DNA from: Blautia faecis
GTDB lineage: Bacteria > Bacillota > Clostridia > Lachnospirales > Lachnospiraceae
Length of the DNA: 18,464 nucleotides
Direction: 5' to 3'
Assembly: GCF_020554845.1 (NCBI RefSeq)
Contig: NZ_JAJCIA010000057.1
Span: 1 to 18,464 of the forward strand
In this document: one piece after another, positions 8,525 to 14,354 of the stretch
Numbering within the stretch: position 1 is the first letter of the stretch
How the letters are laid out: each line of letters opens with the position of its first letter
Translations under genes and position numbers: made by a program
Notes under the pieces: generated by a model
What the model was told of the DNA's origin: nothing
Database searches by the model: none
Seen by the model: only the letters and a program-made list of their open reading frames with translations

Positions 8525-8767
8525 TTATACATATGCGGTAACTATTTTATCTGAATCCGTGCTTTCTTCAGTTCCCTGTTCTTTATCTGAATTTGTGTTT
8601 TCTGTATCAGTATTTTTCTCTTGATGATCCTGATCCGTAATATCTGCTTGATCTTCTTTTACAGGTAATTCTGAATCTTGTTCCATCATAAGAATATTGC
8701 CTGCATACACGGTTGTTGCTACAATACTTTGACTTAAAGTACTGAACAGCAATACAAAAGATAGCAA
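8525..8767 (-). CDS. small acidic secreted peptide, first gene of the operon; start uncertain
   Basis: The frame encodes a hydrophobic signal-peptide-like stretch (LLSFVLLFSTLSQ to VYAG). About 55 residues follow, very rich in Asp, Glu, Ser, Thr, Gln and Asn, and end in KIVTAYV. No ATG is in frame. The TTG at 8767 gives 80 residues but no basic N-terminus. An AGGAG site (8788-8792) is spaced five bases from an in-frame ATA at 8780-8782, which would give an IEKACLLSF... N-terminus more like a real signal peptide. An in-frame TAA at 8801-8803 closes the frame upstream. It lies 20 bases before the STAS gene, so it is probably co-transcribed. It could be a precursor or secreted partner of the pathway, or the decayed N-terminus of a larger surface protein whose ATG became ATA. 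I do not recognise the family. Confidence 0.5.
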   Translation of the reverse strand: MLSFVLLFSTLSQSIVATTVYAGNILMMEQDSELPVKEDQADITDQDHQEKNTDTENTNSDKEQGTEESTDSDKIVTAYV

Positions 8768-8787
8768 ACATGCCTTCTCTATTTTTT

Positions 8788-8792
8788 CTCCT
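8788..8792 (-). promoter_or_regulatory. Shine-Dalgarno before a non-AUG start
   Basis: AGGAG on the minus strand lies five bases ahead of an ATA codon (8780-8782) and 20 bases ahead of the TTG at 8767. A second, weaker AAGG lies five bases before the TTG. The stronger site points to ATA as the present or ancestral start. Confidence 0.4.
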
Positions 8793-8827
8793 TTCTTCTT
8801 TTAACTGTTTTTATATCTATATTATAT

Positions 8828-8856
8828 ATATTATTTAAATCTAGTTTCTCTGTCTA
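8828..8856 (-). promoter_or_regulatory. candidate sigma-A promoter for the operon
   Basis: Read on the minus strand, TAGACA (8851-8856) resembles a -35 box. It is separated by 17 bases from TAATAT (8828-8833), a -10-like box, which lies about 35 bases before the Shine-Dalgarno of the acidic peptide. The region is very AT-rich, so chance matches are likely; support is spacing plus position. Confidence 0.35.
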
Positions 8857-8884
8857 TATTTTTGCGTGAATAGTCAAAATATAG
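8854..8884. repeat. 9-base inverted repeat overlapping the candidate -35 box
   Basis: CTATATTTT (8854-8862) is exactly repeated in inverse as AAAATATAG (8876-8884) with a 13-base spacer that holds GCGTGAATAGTC. It overlaps the end of the proposed -35 element, a typical position for an operator, but no regulator can be assigned. The AT-rich sequence lowers confidence. Confidence 0.35.
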
Positions 8885-9014
8885 TGTAAAAAGACATTCA
8901 TCTGATTTGATTTTGCCGTTTGCAAAGTTCTTCTTTTGATAAAAGATTAACTTCCTGATTTTCTATATTCCGTATTACTGAATTTTGATTTTCACAATTA
9001 TTAGGCGGCTCATT

Positions 9015-9110
9015 CTAGTATTGTTCCATACTTTTAAAAGTAAGAAAGCCTGCAATCACTCCGGTTCCCAGAGAAATTAACAGGCTGATCAATAAGGGTT
9101 TTTGCTTCAT
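9015..9110 (-). CDS. 31-residue single-membrane-span peptide, possibly a nonsense-truncated gene
   Basis: ATG at 9110 follows an AAAGGGAG site with seven-base spacing, a good translation start. The peptide begins MKQKPLLISLLISLGTGVIA and continues to FKSMEQY. It has a basic N-terminus and one hydrophobic span with GxG spacing. It stops at TAG (9015-9017). The frame then stays open for 38 more sense codons, reading NEPPNNCENQN...LLSKEELCKRQ, to a TGA at 8898-8900. That continuation looks protein-like (charged, with a KEEL segment), so the amber may be a recent mutation in a gene of about 70 codons. No family is recognised. Confidence 0.4.
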   Translation of the reverse strand: MKQKPLLISLLISLGTGVIAGFLTFKSMEQY

Positions 9111-9224
9111 TAAAGAGCTCCCTTTATTTTTAGAATTAATTTATTATATTCTGCTGTCATGGAGACATTCTACTTTTGGCTGCGTTACTGAGAATATTAT
9201 CTATTGTCTGCTTTATTGGTTTTT
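9111..9224. other. non-coding stretch left of the IS element
   Basis: I see no gene here. On the minus strand a TATAAT-like box lies in GAATATAATAAATT about 25 bases before the Shine-Dalgarno of the 31-residue peptide, without a convincing -35 box. A small dyad, TGTC-ATGGA-GACA, lies just beside it. This stretch contains nothing like the missing C-terminal part of the Y-family polymerase that is truncated on the other side of the IS. Confidence 0.45.
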
Positions 9225-9245
9225 CCTGAATCCGTGAAGTTGATT
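9225..9245 (+). repeat. left terminal inverted repeat of the IS1380-type element
   Basis: This 21-base end starts with CCT and matches the inverse of 10419-10439 at 19 of 21 positions. Confidence 0.85.
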
Positions 9246-9380
9246 TCCTCACATACTCCTTAAACCCTATAGTTTCATGCTTTTGCAATATTTTTTTCCA
9301 ATATTGTTATTCACCCACCAGGTGAAAGCAGTCTGTGGTAAAATAGACATAACAAAATCTATGGATTGGAGTCTTTTACC

Positions 9381-10270
9381 ATGAATAACAACCACCGAAT
9401 CACACTGAACACCAATAAGAACATTATTGTTGAGTTTACAAATGAACGTATTATCCCAGCCAGCGGTCTGGCTGTTGTTGGCGCCCTCCTTGGGAAAAGC
9501 GATTTCATCAAAAAACTCAATCGCATGGACGTGACATCCAATCGGTCTCAGCATCAGATTAAAAATGGTGATATTGTACTCACTTACCTTGGAATGCTTT
9601 GCATGGGCAAACCTTACTTTGAAGCTTTTTCATTATCAAGCGAAAACTTCGCCGAGAAAGCACGGATGACTGGTTTGAAATGGCAAAGCAGTATTGCCGG
9701 AATGTAACCAGTCCCAGAGACGGAAAAACCGTCTATATAGGCAGTGACTGGAAAACCGTTACCAGTAAGCAGTTCAATACAGAGTATACACTCCGTGCCG
9801 GATACGAGATTACAGAGCGAACCATTGATAAGTATGGTCAGTTCAACCTTGTTCCCGATATTGAAGTTGAAGCCTGGTGGACAAACCTTGGTGACCCGGA
9901 TGAGGAAATCATCAGTCTGTATCATGCCCATGGGGAATGTGAGCAGTTTCATAGTGAGGTAAAAACAGACATGGATCTGGAGCGGCTTCCATCCGGAAAG
10001 TTCGCGACCAATGCACTGATACTCGAATTAGGGATGATCGCATATAACATTCTCCGTATGATCGGTCAGGGCACAATTGGAGGACGGGCACCCCGTCAGA
10101 AGAGGGATGTTAAACGCCGTCGTTTACGCACAGTTATCAGCAACCTGATTATGATGGCAGGACATATAACCATGCATGCACGCCAGTTGATAACCGGCCT
10201 CGGAAGAAGCAACATCTGGCGACATATATTTTCTGATATCTGTCAGAAATATGCTGTCACAAACTCATAA
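9381..10270 (+). pseudogene. IS1380-family DDE transposase, central deletion and frameshift
   Basis: The ATG at 9381 follows a GGAG site nine bases upstream and encodes the family N-terminus (NIIVEFTNERIIPASGLAVVG, then GDIVLTYLGMLCMGKPYFEA). Near 9620-9628 the frame changes. The sequence then reads, in the +2 frame, FFIIKRKLRRESTDDWFEMA and continues through GKTVYIGSDWK, GYEITERTIDKYGQF, EAWWTNLG, HAHGECEQFHSEVKTDMDLE, GKFATNALILELGMIAYNI and RRRLRTVISNLIMMAGHI to the stop. In complete family members about 150 residues lie between these two parts, including the first catalytic Asp residues of the DDE triad. The late Glu region (ECEQFHSEVKTD) remains. It cannot encode active transposase. Family identification is by recalled motifs and is strong. 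Confidence 0.87.
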
Positions 10271-10418
10271 GTAACAAAGCAATTTTATAGCAGGCTTATT
10301 TCGTGTACCCTTTTTGCCCAGTGACTGCTTTTGTTCCCGGTGCTGATACAGAAAAAGCCACAGAAGTATGCTCACATCATGAAACAAACTTACCTTTGGA
10401 AGATTGGTTCTCTTAAAG
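10271..10418 (+). other. non-coding right part of the IS element
   Basis: These 148 bases lie between the transposase stop codon and the right terminal repeat. I see no reading frame or strong hairpin here; a long non-coding tail is normal for this family. Confidence 0.6.
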
Positions 10419-10439
10419 AATGAACTTCACGGATTTAGG
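10419..10439 (-). repeat. right terminal inverted repeat of the IS1380-type element
   Basis: This is the inverse copy of the left end, 19 of 21 bases identical. The minus-strand polymerase frame runs into it and gains the codons N-L-N-P-stop. Confidence 0.85.
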
Positions 10440-11227
10440 TTAGTTGCTAAGTCTCTTGGTGTGGTGGTACTGTTACCAATGGACTTAATGGGAGCCGCAT
10501 AGCCTTCTGGTGCAACAGGAGAATCATCCCAGCCATTTGCAAAGGAATATAAGACCAGTCCCATCTTCCCGAACAGTCGTTCCAGGAAATCTGGATCTGA
10601 CGTTGCAATTTTCCCAATGGTTTTGATCCCATAACGGTTTAACATCGTTCTGGTAGATCTTCCGACATACAAAAGGTTAGCTGCAGGAAGATTCCAGACG
10701 ATACTCTGGTAATTTTCTTTATGAAATTGGGTGATCGCATCTGGTTTTTTATAATCGCTTCCAAGCTTAGCAAAAATCTTATTCCACGTAATCCCGATAC
10801 TGACTGTGATCCCCAATTCCTTTTTTACACGGCTTCTAATCTCATCTGCAATCTTTTTTTCATCCCCTTTTAAGGCGGTACTTCCAGTCACATCCAGCCA
10901 CGCTTCATCACATCCATAAGGCTCCACCAGATCGGTATACTCTCCATAAATCTCCCGCAGCATGGAAGAAAACTGTAGATAAAGCTCCATTCTGGGCGGA
11001 ACAACAACCAGATCCGGACAGGCACTTTTAGCTTGCCACAAAGCCAGTCCTGTCTTTACCCCCTTTTGCGTAGCAGTATAATTTGCTGTCAGAACAATCC
11101 CACGTCTGGATGCCTGATACGCTTTAATCGCAGGCTTGTTCAAAACTCTGGACCAGTACGCAGCGATCTGGTAATGTGCAGACCCACATACAGCCTCCAT
11201 GTGATATGATTTCTTCTGGTATTCCAC
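10427..11227 (-). pseudogene. Y-family DNA polymerase (DinB/UmuC-like), truncated by the IS element
   Basis: The frame encodes 266 residues of a translesion polymerase. Recognisable parts: RRGIVLTANYTATQKGVKTG 41-60, LALWQAKSACPDLVVVPP 61-78, VEPYGCDEAWLDVTGST 101-117 (Asp107-Glu108 catalytic pair), SIGITWNKIFAKLGSDYKKP 143-162, helix-hairpin-helix-like LLYVGRSTRTMLNRYGIKTI 185-204 and SIGNSTTTPRDL 249-260. Full-length relatives have about 400 residues. Everything after RDLAT, the little-finger domain, is lost because the IS right end begins there, and the frame closes inside the IS. The first 40 residues also do not match: the usual DxNxFYASVE segment with the first metal-binding Asp is absent. 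The GTG at 11227 lacks a properly spaced Shine-Dalgarno. It is therefore damaged at both ends and very likely non-functional. It lies 93 bases after the arsenate reductase gene. Confidence 0.85.
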
Positions 11228-11320
11228 ACCTTTCCATGATTATTGGCAGACGTCTTGGTATCCAGATTATCAAGCATGCTTCATCTATCTGTTCCTATCA
11301 AAATATCGTTTTGCAAGTTA

Positions 11321-11719
11321 TCAAGACGCATTCTTCTTTAATTCAAGGATTTTCTTCCTGATTTCTTCTATAACTAATTTAAACGCCTCATCGTTTTTTC
11401 CCGTTGGATCTTCCAGTCCCCAGTTATCGTCAAAAGGCCTGTCAATAAACGGACACCCTACATTGCATCCCATGGAAATCACGATATCAGGAGTTGGAAT
11501 ATCGCGAATCAGTTTGCTGTACTGACCATCTGCTTCCATATCTATTCCATATGATTCTTTCATAATCCGGACCGCATCCTGATTGATCTGCGGTTTTGTC
11601 TCTGTACCAGCCGAATAGCTTTCAAATACATCTGATGCCAGATGCTTTCCGAATGCTTCTGCTATCTGGCTGCGGCATGAATTATGGACACAGATAAAAG
11701 CTACCTTTTTCTTACTCAT
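11321..11719 (-). CDS. arsC: arsenate reductase, low-molecular-weight phosphatase type
   Basis: This 132-residue protein has the LMW-protein-tyrosine-phosphatase fold used by thioredoxin-linked arsenate reductases, which reduce arsenate to arsenite in the cytosol. The P-loop CVHNSCR has nucleophile Cys10 and Arg16. A second Cys pair, MGCNVGCP (Cys85 and Cys89), fits the redox relay, and WGLEDPTG holds the general acid Asp104 or Asp105. Length is normal. The ATG at 11719 has a GGAAGGGGA site. It lies 25 bases after the thymidine kinase gene. No ars operon partner (ArsR, ArsB/Acr3) is visible, so arsenic resistance is plausible, but a general LMW phosphatase role remains possible. Confidence 0.88.
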   Translation of the reverse strand: MSKKKVAFICVHNSCRSQIAEAFGKHLASDVFESYSAGTETKPQINQDAVRIMKESYGIDMEADGQYSKLIRDIPTPDIVISMGCNVGCPFIDRPFDDNWGLEDPTGKNDEAFKLVIEEIRKKILELKKNAS

Positions 11720-11744
11720 AGAAGAGTCCCCTTCCTCTTATATC

Positions 11745-12401
11745 TTACTCTTTTTCCATAATTTTACAGTTCCTCCTGGTGCTCGTTTCATTTTCTGCTC
11801 CAGCTTCTTTCCATAATTTTCCTTCTTTGTAGTGCTTCCGGCAAAGCGCCACATAGCTTTCATTGGAGCCAAGCATGATCTGCGCACCCTCCCGTACAAT
11901 TTCTCCATTTGCATACCGGGTATTACACTGTGCACGTTTTCCACACCAACAGACAGTCGGTACTTCCTCAATGACATCTGCAATCTCCATCAGACGTCTG
12001 GAGCCAGGAAATAAGCGGTTGCGGAAATCGGTGCGCAGTCCATAGCAGATCACTGGAATATTATAAAAATCCACAAGGTCGGACAAAGTGTCTATTTCCG
12101 CTTCCGAAAGGAACTGTGCTTCATCTACCAGAACTGCATCCACTTTCTTTCCCTGATAACTGTATTCTTTATTTCCTTCTTTCCAGGTTTGGGAAATCTC
12201 TTTTAAAAATTCATCCACGTATTCTGCTGAAGCAGATAATCCCATACGAGACTGGATCTTGCGTTCTCCATCCCGGCTGTCTGTTCTTGGTTTTAACAAA
12301 ACGGCATACTGACCGCGCTCTTCGTAGTTATAACGGACCATTAGTATGTTTGCTGATTTCGAGCTTCCCATTGCTCCGTAGCGGAAATATAATTTTGCCA
12401 T
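11745..12401 (-). CDS. tdk: thymidine kinase, type II
   Basis: This 218-residue cytosolic enzyme phosphorylates thymidine to dTMP in the salvage pathway. Motifs: P-loop GAMGSSKS 9-16, VDEAQFL 92-98 (Walker B with catalytic Glu94), FRNRLFPGSRRLMEIAD 126-142 (nucleoside-binding lasso region) and a structural zinc site formed by Cys151, Cys153, Cys187 and His190. Length is normal for bacterial TK (about 190-220). The ATG at 12401 follows AAGGAGAG at good spacing. It is 62 bases after the DUF1848 gene and 25 bases before the arsenate reductase, all on the same strand. The charged C-terminal tail (about 195-218) goes beyond the conserved domain. Confidence 0.95.
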   Translation of the reverse strand: MAKLYFRYGAMGSSKSANILMVRYNYEERGQYAVLLKPRTDSRDGERKIQSRMGLSASAEYVDEFLKEISQTWKEGNKEYSYQGKKVDAVLVDEAQFLSEAEIDTLSDLVDFYNIPVICYGLRTDFRNRLFPGSRRLMEIADVIEEVPTVCWCGKRAQCNTRYANGEIVREGAQIMLGSNESYVALCRKHYKEGKLWKEAGAENETSTRRNCKIMEKE

Positions 12402-12463
12402 TTTCAGACTCTCCTTATGCTCAGTGTTCTTTCAAAAGCTTTTCCATATAGCTTTTCCTTCTA

Positions 12464-13396
12464 TCAATCAAATTTCAGAACCAGTTGTCCGTCGATCCAG
12501 CTTTTCTGATCCGCCTGATGTATTTTATCATCCGCTTTTAAATTTCCAATCAAAAACGGGGATTTCGGATCATGCAAAGCATAATTCTGACGAACCGTTT
12601 TGGTATCGTAATTAGCATAACAATATTTACATCCATGAAGACAGGTATTATATGCTCCAATATCATTTCCCATAAAACAGGCACATTCTTTCCGTAGTGG
12701 CTGCTTTTTCGGTATATCCAGCGTGGTATGGAGGGCTTTTTCGTATGTTTCCTGTGTCATACAGCCATTGCAATCTGCCCCATAACAGGCTAATTCTGTT
12801 CCTTCTCCACAGGGATATACTTTCATTCCATGTGCCGCGGCTATCTGTATCATGGTTTTCCCAAGTGACAGACGTTTTTCTTTTGGTACAGCTTGGGCTT
12901 CCGGAAAATTTCTTCTCACTTTCTGGTACAGGTCGATGAAACTGATCACGCAGGTATGGGTATAGCCCTCAAGGGCCTGTGCGATCTGTGTAAACTTTTG
13001 GATATGGACCTCTGGCGTATAAGTCTCATTCAGGAATATAGGGTCATAACGCCATCCCATGGAATCCGGTCCTGTAATCTCAGCCAGTTGCCGAAATGTA
13101 TCTATTACCGCTTCTACATCTGGAACCAGAGGCTCTATTTCTTTTCCATAAGGGGTAATGGTAACGAACCAGTACATTCCATATGTTTTCAGTAAATCCA
13201 TGTGTGAAAGCATAGGCGCCGGATTTTTCGAGCAGAACGCAATCAGATCTACCACAGAAGGCGAAAAGGTATATCTTGTTACCTGCTGCGGCTGATATGG
13301 ATTCCGAACCATCACGTAGCCCTCTTTTATCCGGTTACACAGCCATTCCGAATAAAACGCCGGGATATCCGTCCGCATACCGGTCTGAATAATCAT
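12464..13396 (-). CDS. DUF1848 family protein with a cysteine cluster
   Basis: This 310-residue protein matches the DUF1848 family: DIPAFYSEWLCNRIKEGYV (10-28) and the following VRNPYQPQQVTRYTFSP are the family's characteristic start. The middle, including YWFVTITPYGKEIEPLVP and GWRYDPIFLNETY, is also typical. The C-terminal part is cysteine-rich: Cys196, Cys204, Cys209, Cys212, Cys238, Cys240, then Cys252-x3-Cys256-x2-Cys259 (NTCLHGCKYCYAN). The last set has the CxxxCxxC spacing of radical SAM iron-sulfur sites, but at the C-terminus, which suggests a metal or Fe-S centre. The biochemical function is not known to me. The ATG at 13396 has an AAGGGAAC site. It lies 44 bases after the PNPOx-fold gene, probably in the same operon as the kinase. 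Confidence 0.9.
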   Translation of the reverse strand: MIIQTGMRTDIPAFYSEWLCNRIKEGYVMVRNPYQPQQVTRYTFSPSVVDLIAFCSKNPAPMLSHMDLLKTYGMYWFVTITPYGKEIEPLVPDVEAVIDTFRQLAEITGPDSMGWRYDPIFLNETYTPEVHIQKFTQIAQALEGYTHTCVISFIDLYQKVRRNFPEAQAVPKEKRLSLGKTMIQIAAAHGMKVYPCGEGTELACYGADCNGCMTQETYEKALHTTLDIPKKQPLRKECACFMGNDIGAYNTCLHGCKYCYANYDTKTVRQNYALHDPKSPFLIGNLKADDKIHQADQKSWIDGQLVLKFD

Positions 13397-13440
13397 AAAT
13401 GTGTTCCCTTCTTTTTTATGTCAGCAAACTCTCTTACACA

Positions 13441-13920
13441 TTATTTCTCATTTACAAGCTTCCCTGTCATATGCTCAATTCTGATTGCAAATAGCTGGAC
13501 ACGGCTTCTTGCAGAACCATTCATTTCTTTTTCTACTTCTTCTACTGTAGGGTAATATTTTTCTGCCAGTTTTTGAAGACGGTCTTCTATAATCTTTGTA
13601 TCTGTGACAAGTTCTGCTTTTCCAAACACAACAACACTTGTGGCATTCCACTCCCAGTGCCCTTCTTTTTTGAAACCCTGGTTCCAGGTTGTCAGACACA
13701 CTGTATTACATTTCTGGATTGCATCCATCTTGTGTCCTTCTCTGGCTCCATGAAAATAAATCGTATGATCAGCCTCTTCATAGTAAAAATTAATTGGAAT
13801 GGTATAGGGATACCCTTCATCACCAATTACAGAAAAAGCAGCTCTTTTTTCATCTTTTAATATTTTTTTACATTCATCTTGTGAAACCTGTTGCTTAAAT
13901 CTTCTCATCTCGCGAAACAT
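13441..13920 (-). CDS. pyridoxamine-phosphate-oxidase-fold flavin-binding protein (NimA-like)
   Basis: This is a 159-residue split-barrel flavoprotein of the PNPOx-like/NimA group. The start at 13920 (MFREMRRFKQ) is chosen because AGGAGG lies seven bases upstream; the longer TTG start at 13938 would place that site inside the coding sequence. Family signs: the N-terminal MRRFKQ then a helix ECKKIL, AAFSVIGDEGYPYTIPINFYY (first strands, flavin side), TIYFHGAREGHKMDAI (the FHGAxxGxK phosphate-binding segment) and VVVFGKAELV, with ending IRIEHMTGK typical of the family. Members bind FMN and reduce unknown small substrates; some reduce nitroimidazoles. It heads a same-strand run with the DUF1848, kinase and arsenate reductase genes, so these may share transcripts. 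Confidence 0.92.
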   Translation of the reverse strand: MFREMRRFKQQVSQDECKKILKDEKRAAFSVIGDEGYPYTIPINFYYEEADHTIYFHGAREGHKMDAIQKCNTVCLTTWNQGFKKEGHWEWNATSVVVFGKAELVTDTKIIEDRLQKLAEKYYPTVEEVEKEMNGSARSRVQLFAIRIEHMTGKLVNEK

Positions 13921-13927
13921 AAGATAT

Positions 13928-13933
13928 CCTCCT
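13928..13933 (-). promoter_or_regulatory. Shine-Dalgarno that fixes the start of the PNPOx-fold gene
   Basis: AGGAGG on the minus strand is seven bases before the ATG at 13918-13920. The alternative upstream TTG at 13936-13938 overlaps the region just ahead of this site and has no site of its own. Confidence 0.8.
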
Positions 13934-14023
13934 GCCAATTATTTTCCTTTTCAATGGAATCTCATTTTTAAGATTACATTTTGATTAAGGCAAACTCCAT
14001 TTTTCATCTATATAGATTACCAG
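13934..14023 (-). promoter_or_regulatory. AT-rich leader with a perfect 12-base palindrome
   Basis: This is the last 90 bases before the PNPOx-fold gene. ATCTATATAGAT at 14006-14017 is a perfect palindrome and contains TATAGA, which could serve as a -10 box on the minus strand; no convincing -35 box is seen. A promoter or operator here is possible but weakly supported. Confidence 0.3.
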
Positions 14024-14122
14024 ACAATTCAATTGGAAAGAATCACATTCAGAGCAGTTCCAGTTTTTCTCAGAATTGCTCTTTTTGTTTGCTCTGAATC
14101 TGATACTTTCCTAATGAATTGT
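14024..14122. repeat. 99-base imperfect palindrome: 33-base arms, 33-base centre
   Basis: The left arm (14024-14056, starting ACAATTCAATTGGAAAG) and the inverse of the right arm (14090-14122) agree at 29 of 33 positions. The best part is GATTCAGAGCA-like next to the centre. The centre also allows a competing hairpin (14051-14082: AGAGCAGTTC with GAATTGCTCT, one G-U pair, 12-base loop) followed on the plus strand by TTTTGTTT, a terminator-like form. No plus-strand gene ends here. It may be a small non-autonomous palindromic element or a leader structure of the PNPOx-fold gene. Confidence 0.7.
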
Positions 14123-14166
14123 ACCATATGCAAATAGAATTTACAAACATTTGTTCTACTTATTTT

Positions 14167-14217
14167 CAAAAAATAGTGCGCCTAGCTCATCACTGAAGTA
14201 ACGAGAATGCGACGCAC
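14167..14217 (-). ncRNA. structured RNA element with a T-tract (attenuator or terminator candidate)
   Basis: On the minus strand GTGCGT (14212-14217) pairs with GCGCAC (14176-14181). Inside that, CTCGTTAC pairs with GTGATGAG through two G-U pairs over a TTCA loop. TATTTTTTG follows immediately (14167-14175). An outer stem, internal loop, inner stem and T-run together resemble an intrinsic terminator with extra structure. It lies after a first terminator and about 250 bases before the PNPOx-fold gene. No known RNA family is recognised. Confidence 0.4.
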
Positions 14218-14273
14218 AGTTTTTCAAAACTTTATCCATATGTTTTCCCTGTAACTTTCCAAAAATATTTGAA

Positions 14274-14295
14274 AAGGGACTGTTTCCAGCCCCTT
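14274..14295 (-). terminator. intrinsic terminator with GAAA loop
   Basis: On the minus strand AAGGGGCTG-GAAA-CAGTCCCTT forms a nine-pair stem with one G-U pair and a stable GAAA tetraloop, followed by a T-rich stretch (TTCAAATATTTTT). It lies 60 bases after the stop of the small hypothetical gene ending at 14355 and probably terminates its transcript. Confidence 0.75.
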
Positions 14296-14354
14296 AATTT
14301 CTGTAAATTTCCTTACAGATATGAACAACATGACAATTTGTGCCCCGGATATCT

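Larger units (their letters stand above)
9225..10439 (+). mobile_element. IS1380-family insertion sequence, internally deleted
   Basis: A 1215-base element bounded by 21-base inverted repeats: CCTGAATCCGTGAAGTTGATT at the left, and the same with two changes (positions 4 and 18) in inverse at 10419-10439. It carries N- and C-terminal parts of an IS1380-type transposase in two frames. Intact relatives are about 1.6-1.7 kb, so roughly 450 bases are missing, matching the lost central part of the protein. Left flank TTTT and right flank TTAG do not form the 4-base target duplication expected for this family. The element is defective by itself but might be moved in trans, since both ends remain. 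Confidence 0.85.

Noticed and set aside
8770..8772. ATG near the start of the acidic peptide
   Set aside because: It is in a different frame; the product is a basic, unstructured 50-odd-residue sequence, while the other frame has a clear signal peptide.
9225..10439. Intact, active insertion sequence
   Set aside because: The transposase lacks its central catalytic part and is split between two frames.
11122..11237. Minus-strand 37-codon frame starting MERCGIPEEI upstream of the polymerase
   Set aside because: It overlaps the polymerase frame, has no Shine-Dalgarno and does not match the missing polymerase N-terminus.
14051..14090. Plus-strand intrinsic terminator as a gene end
   Set aside because: The hairpin and T-tract are real, but no plus-strand gene leads into them; they are better seen as part of the larger palindrome.
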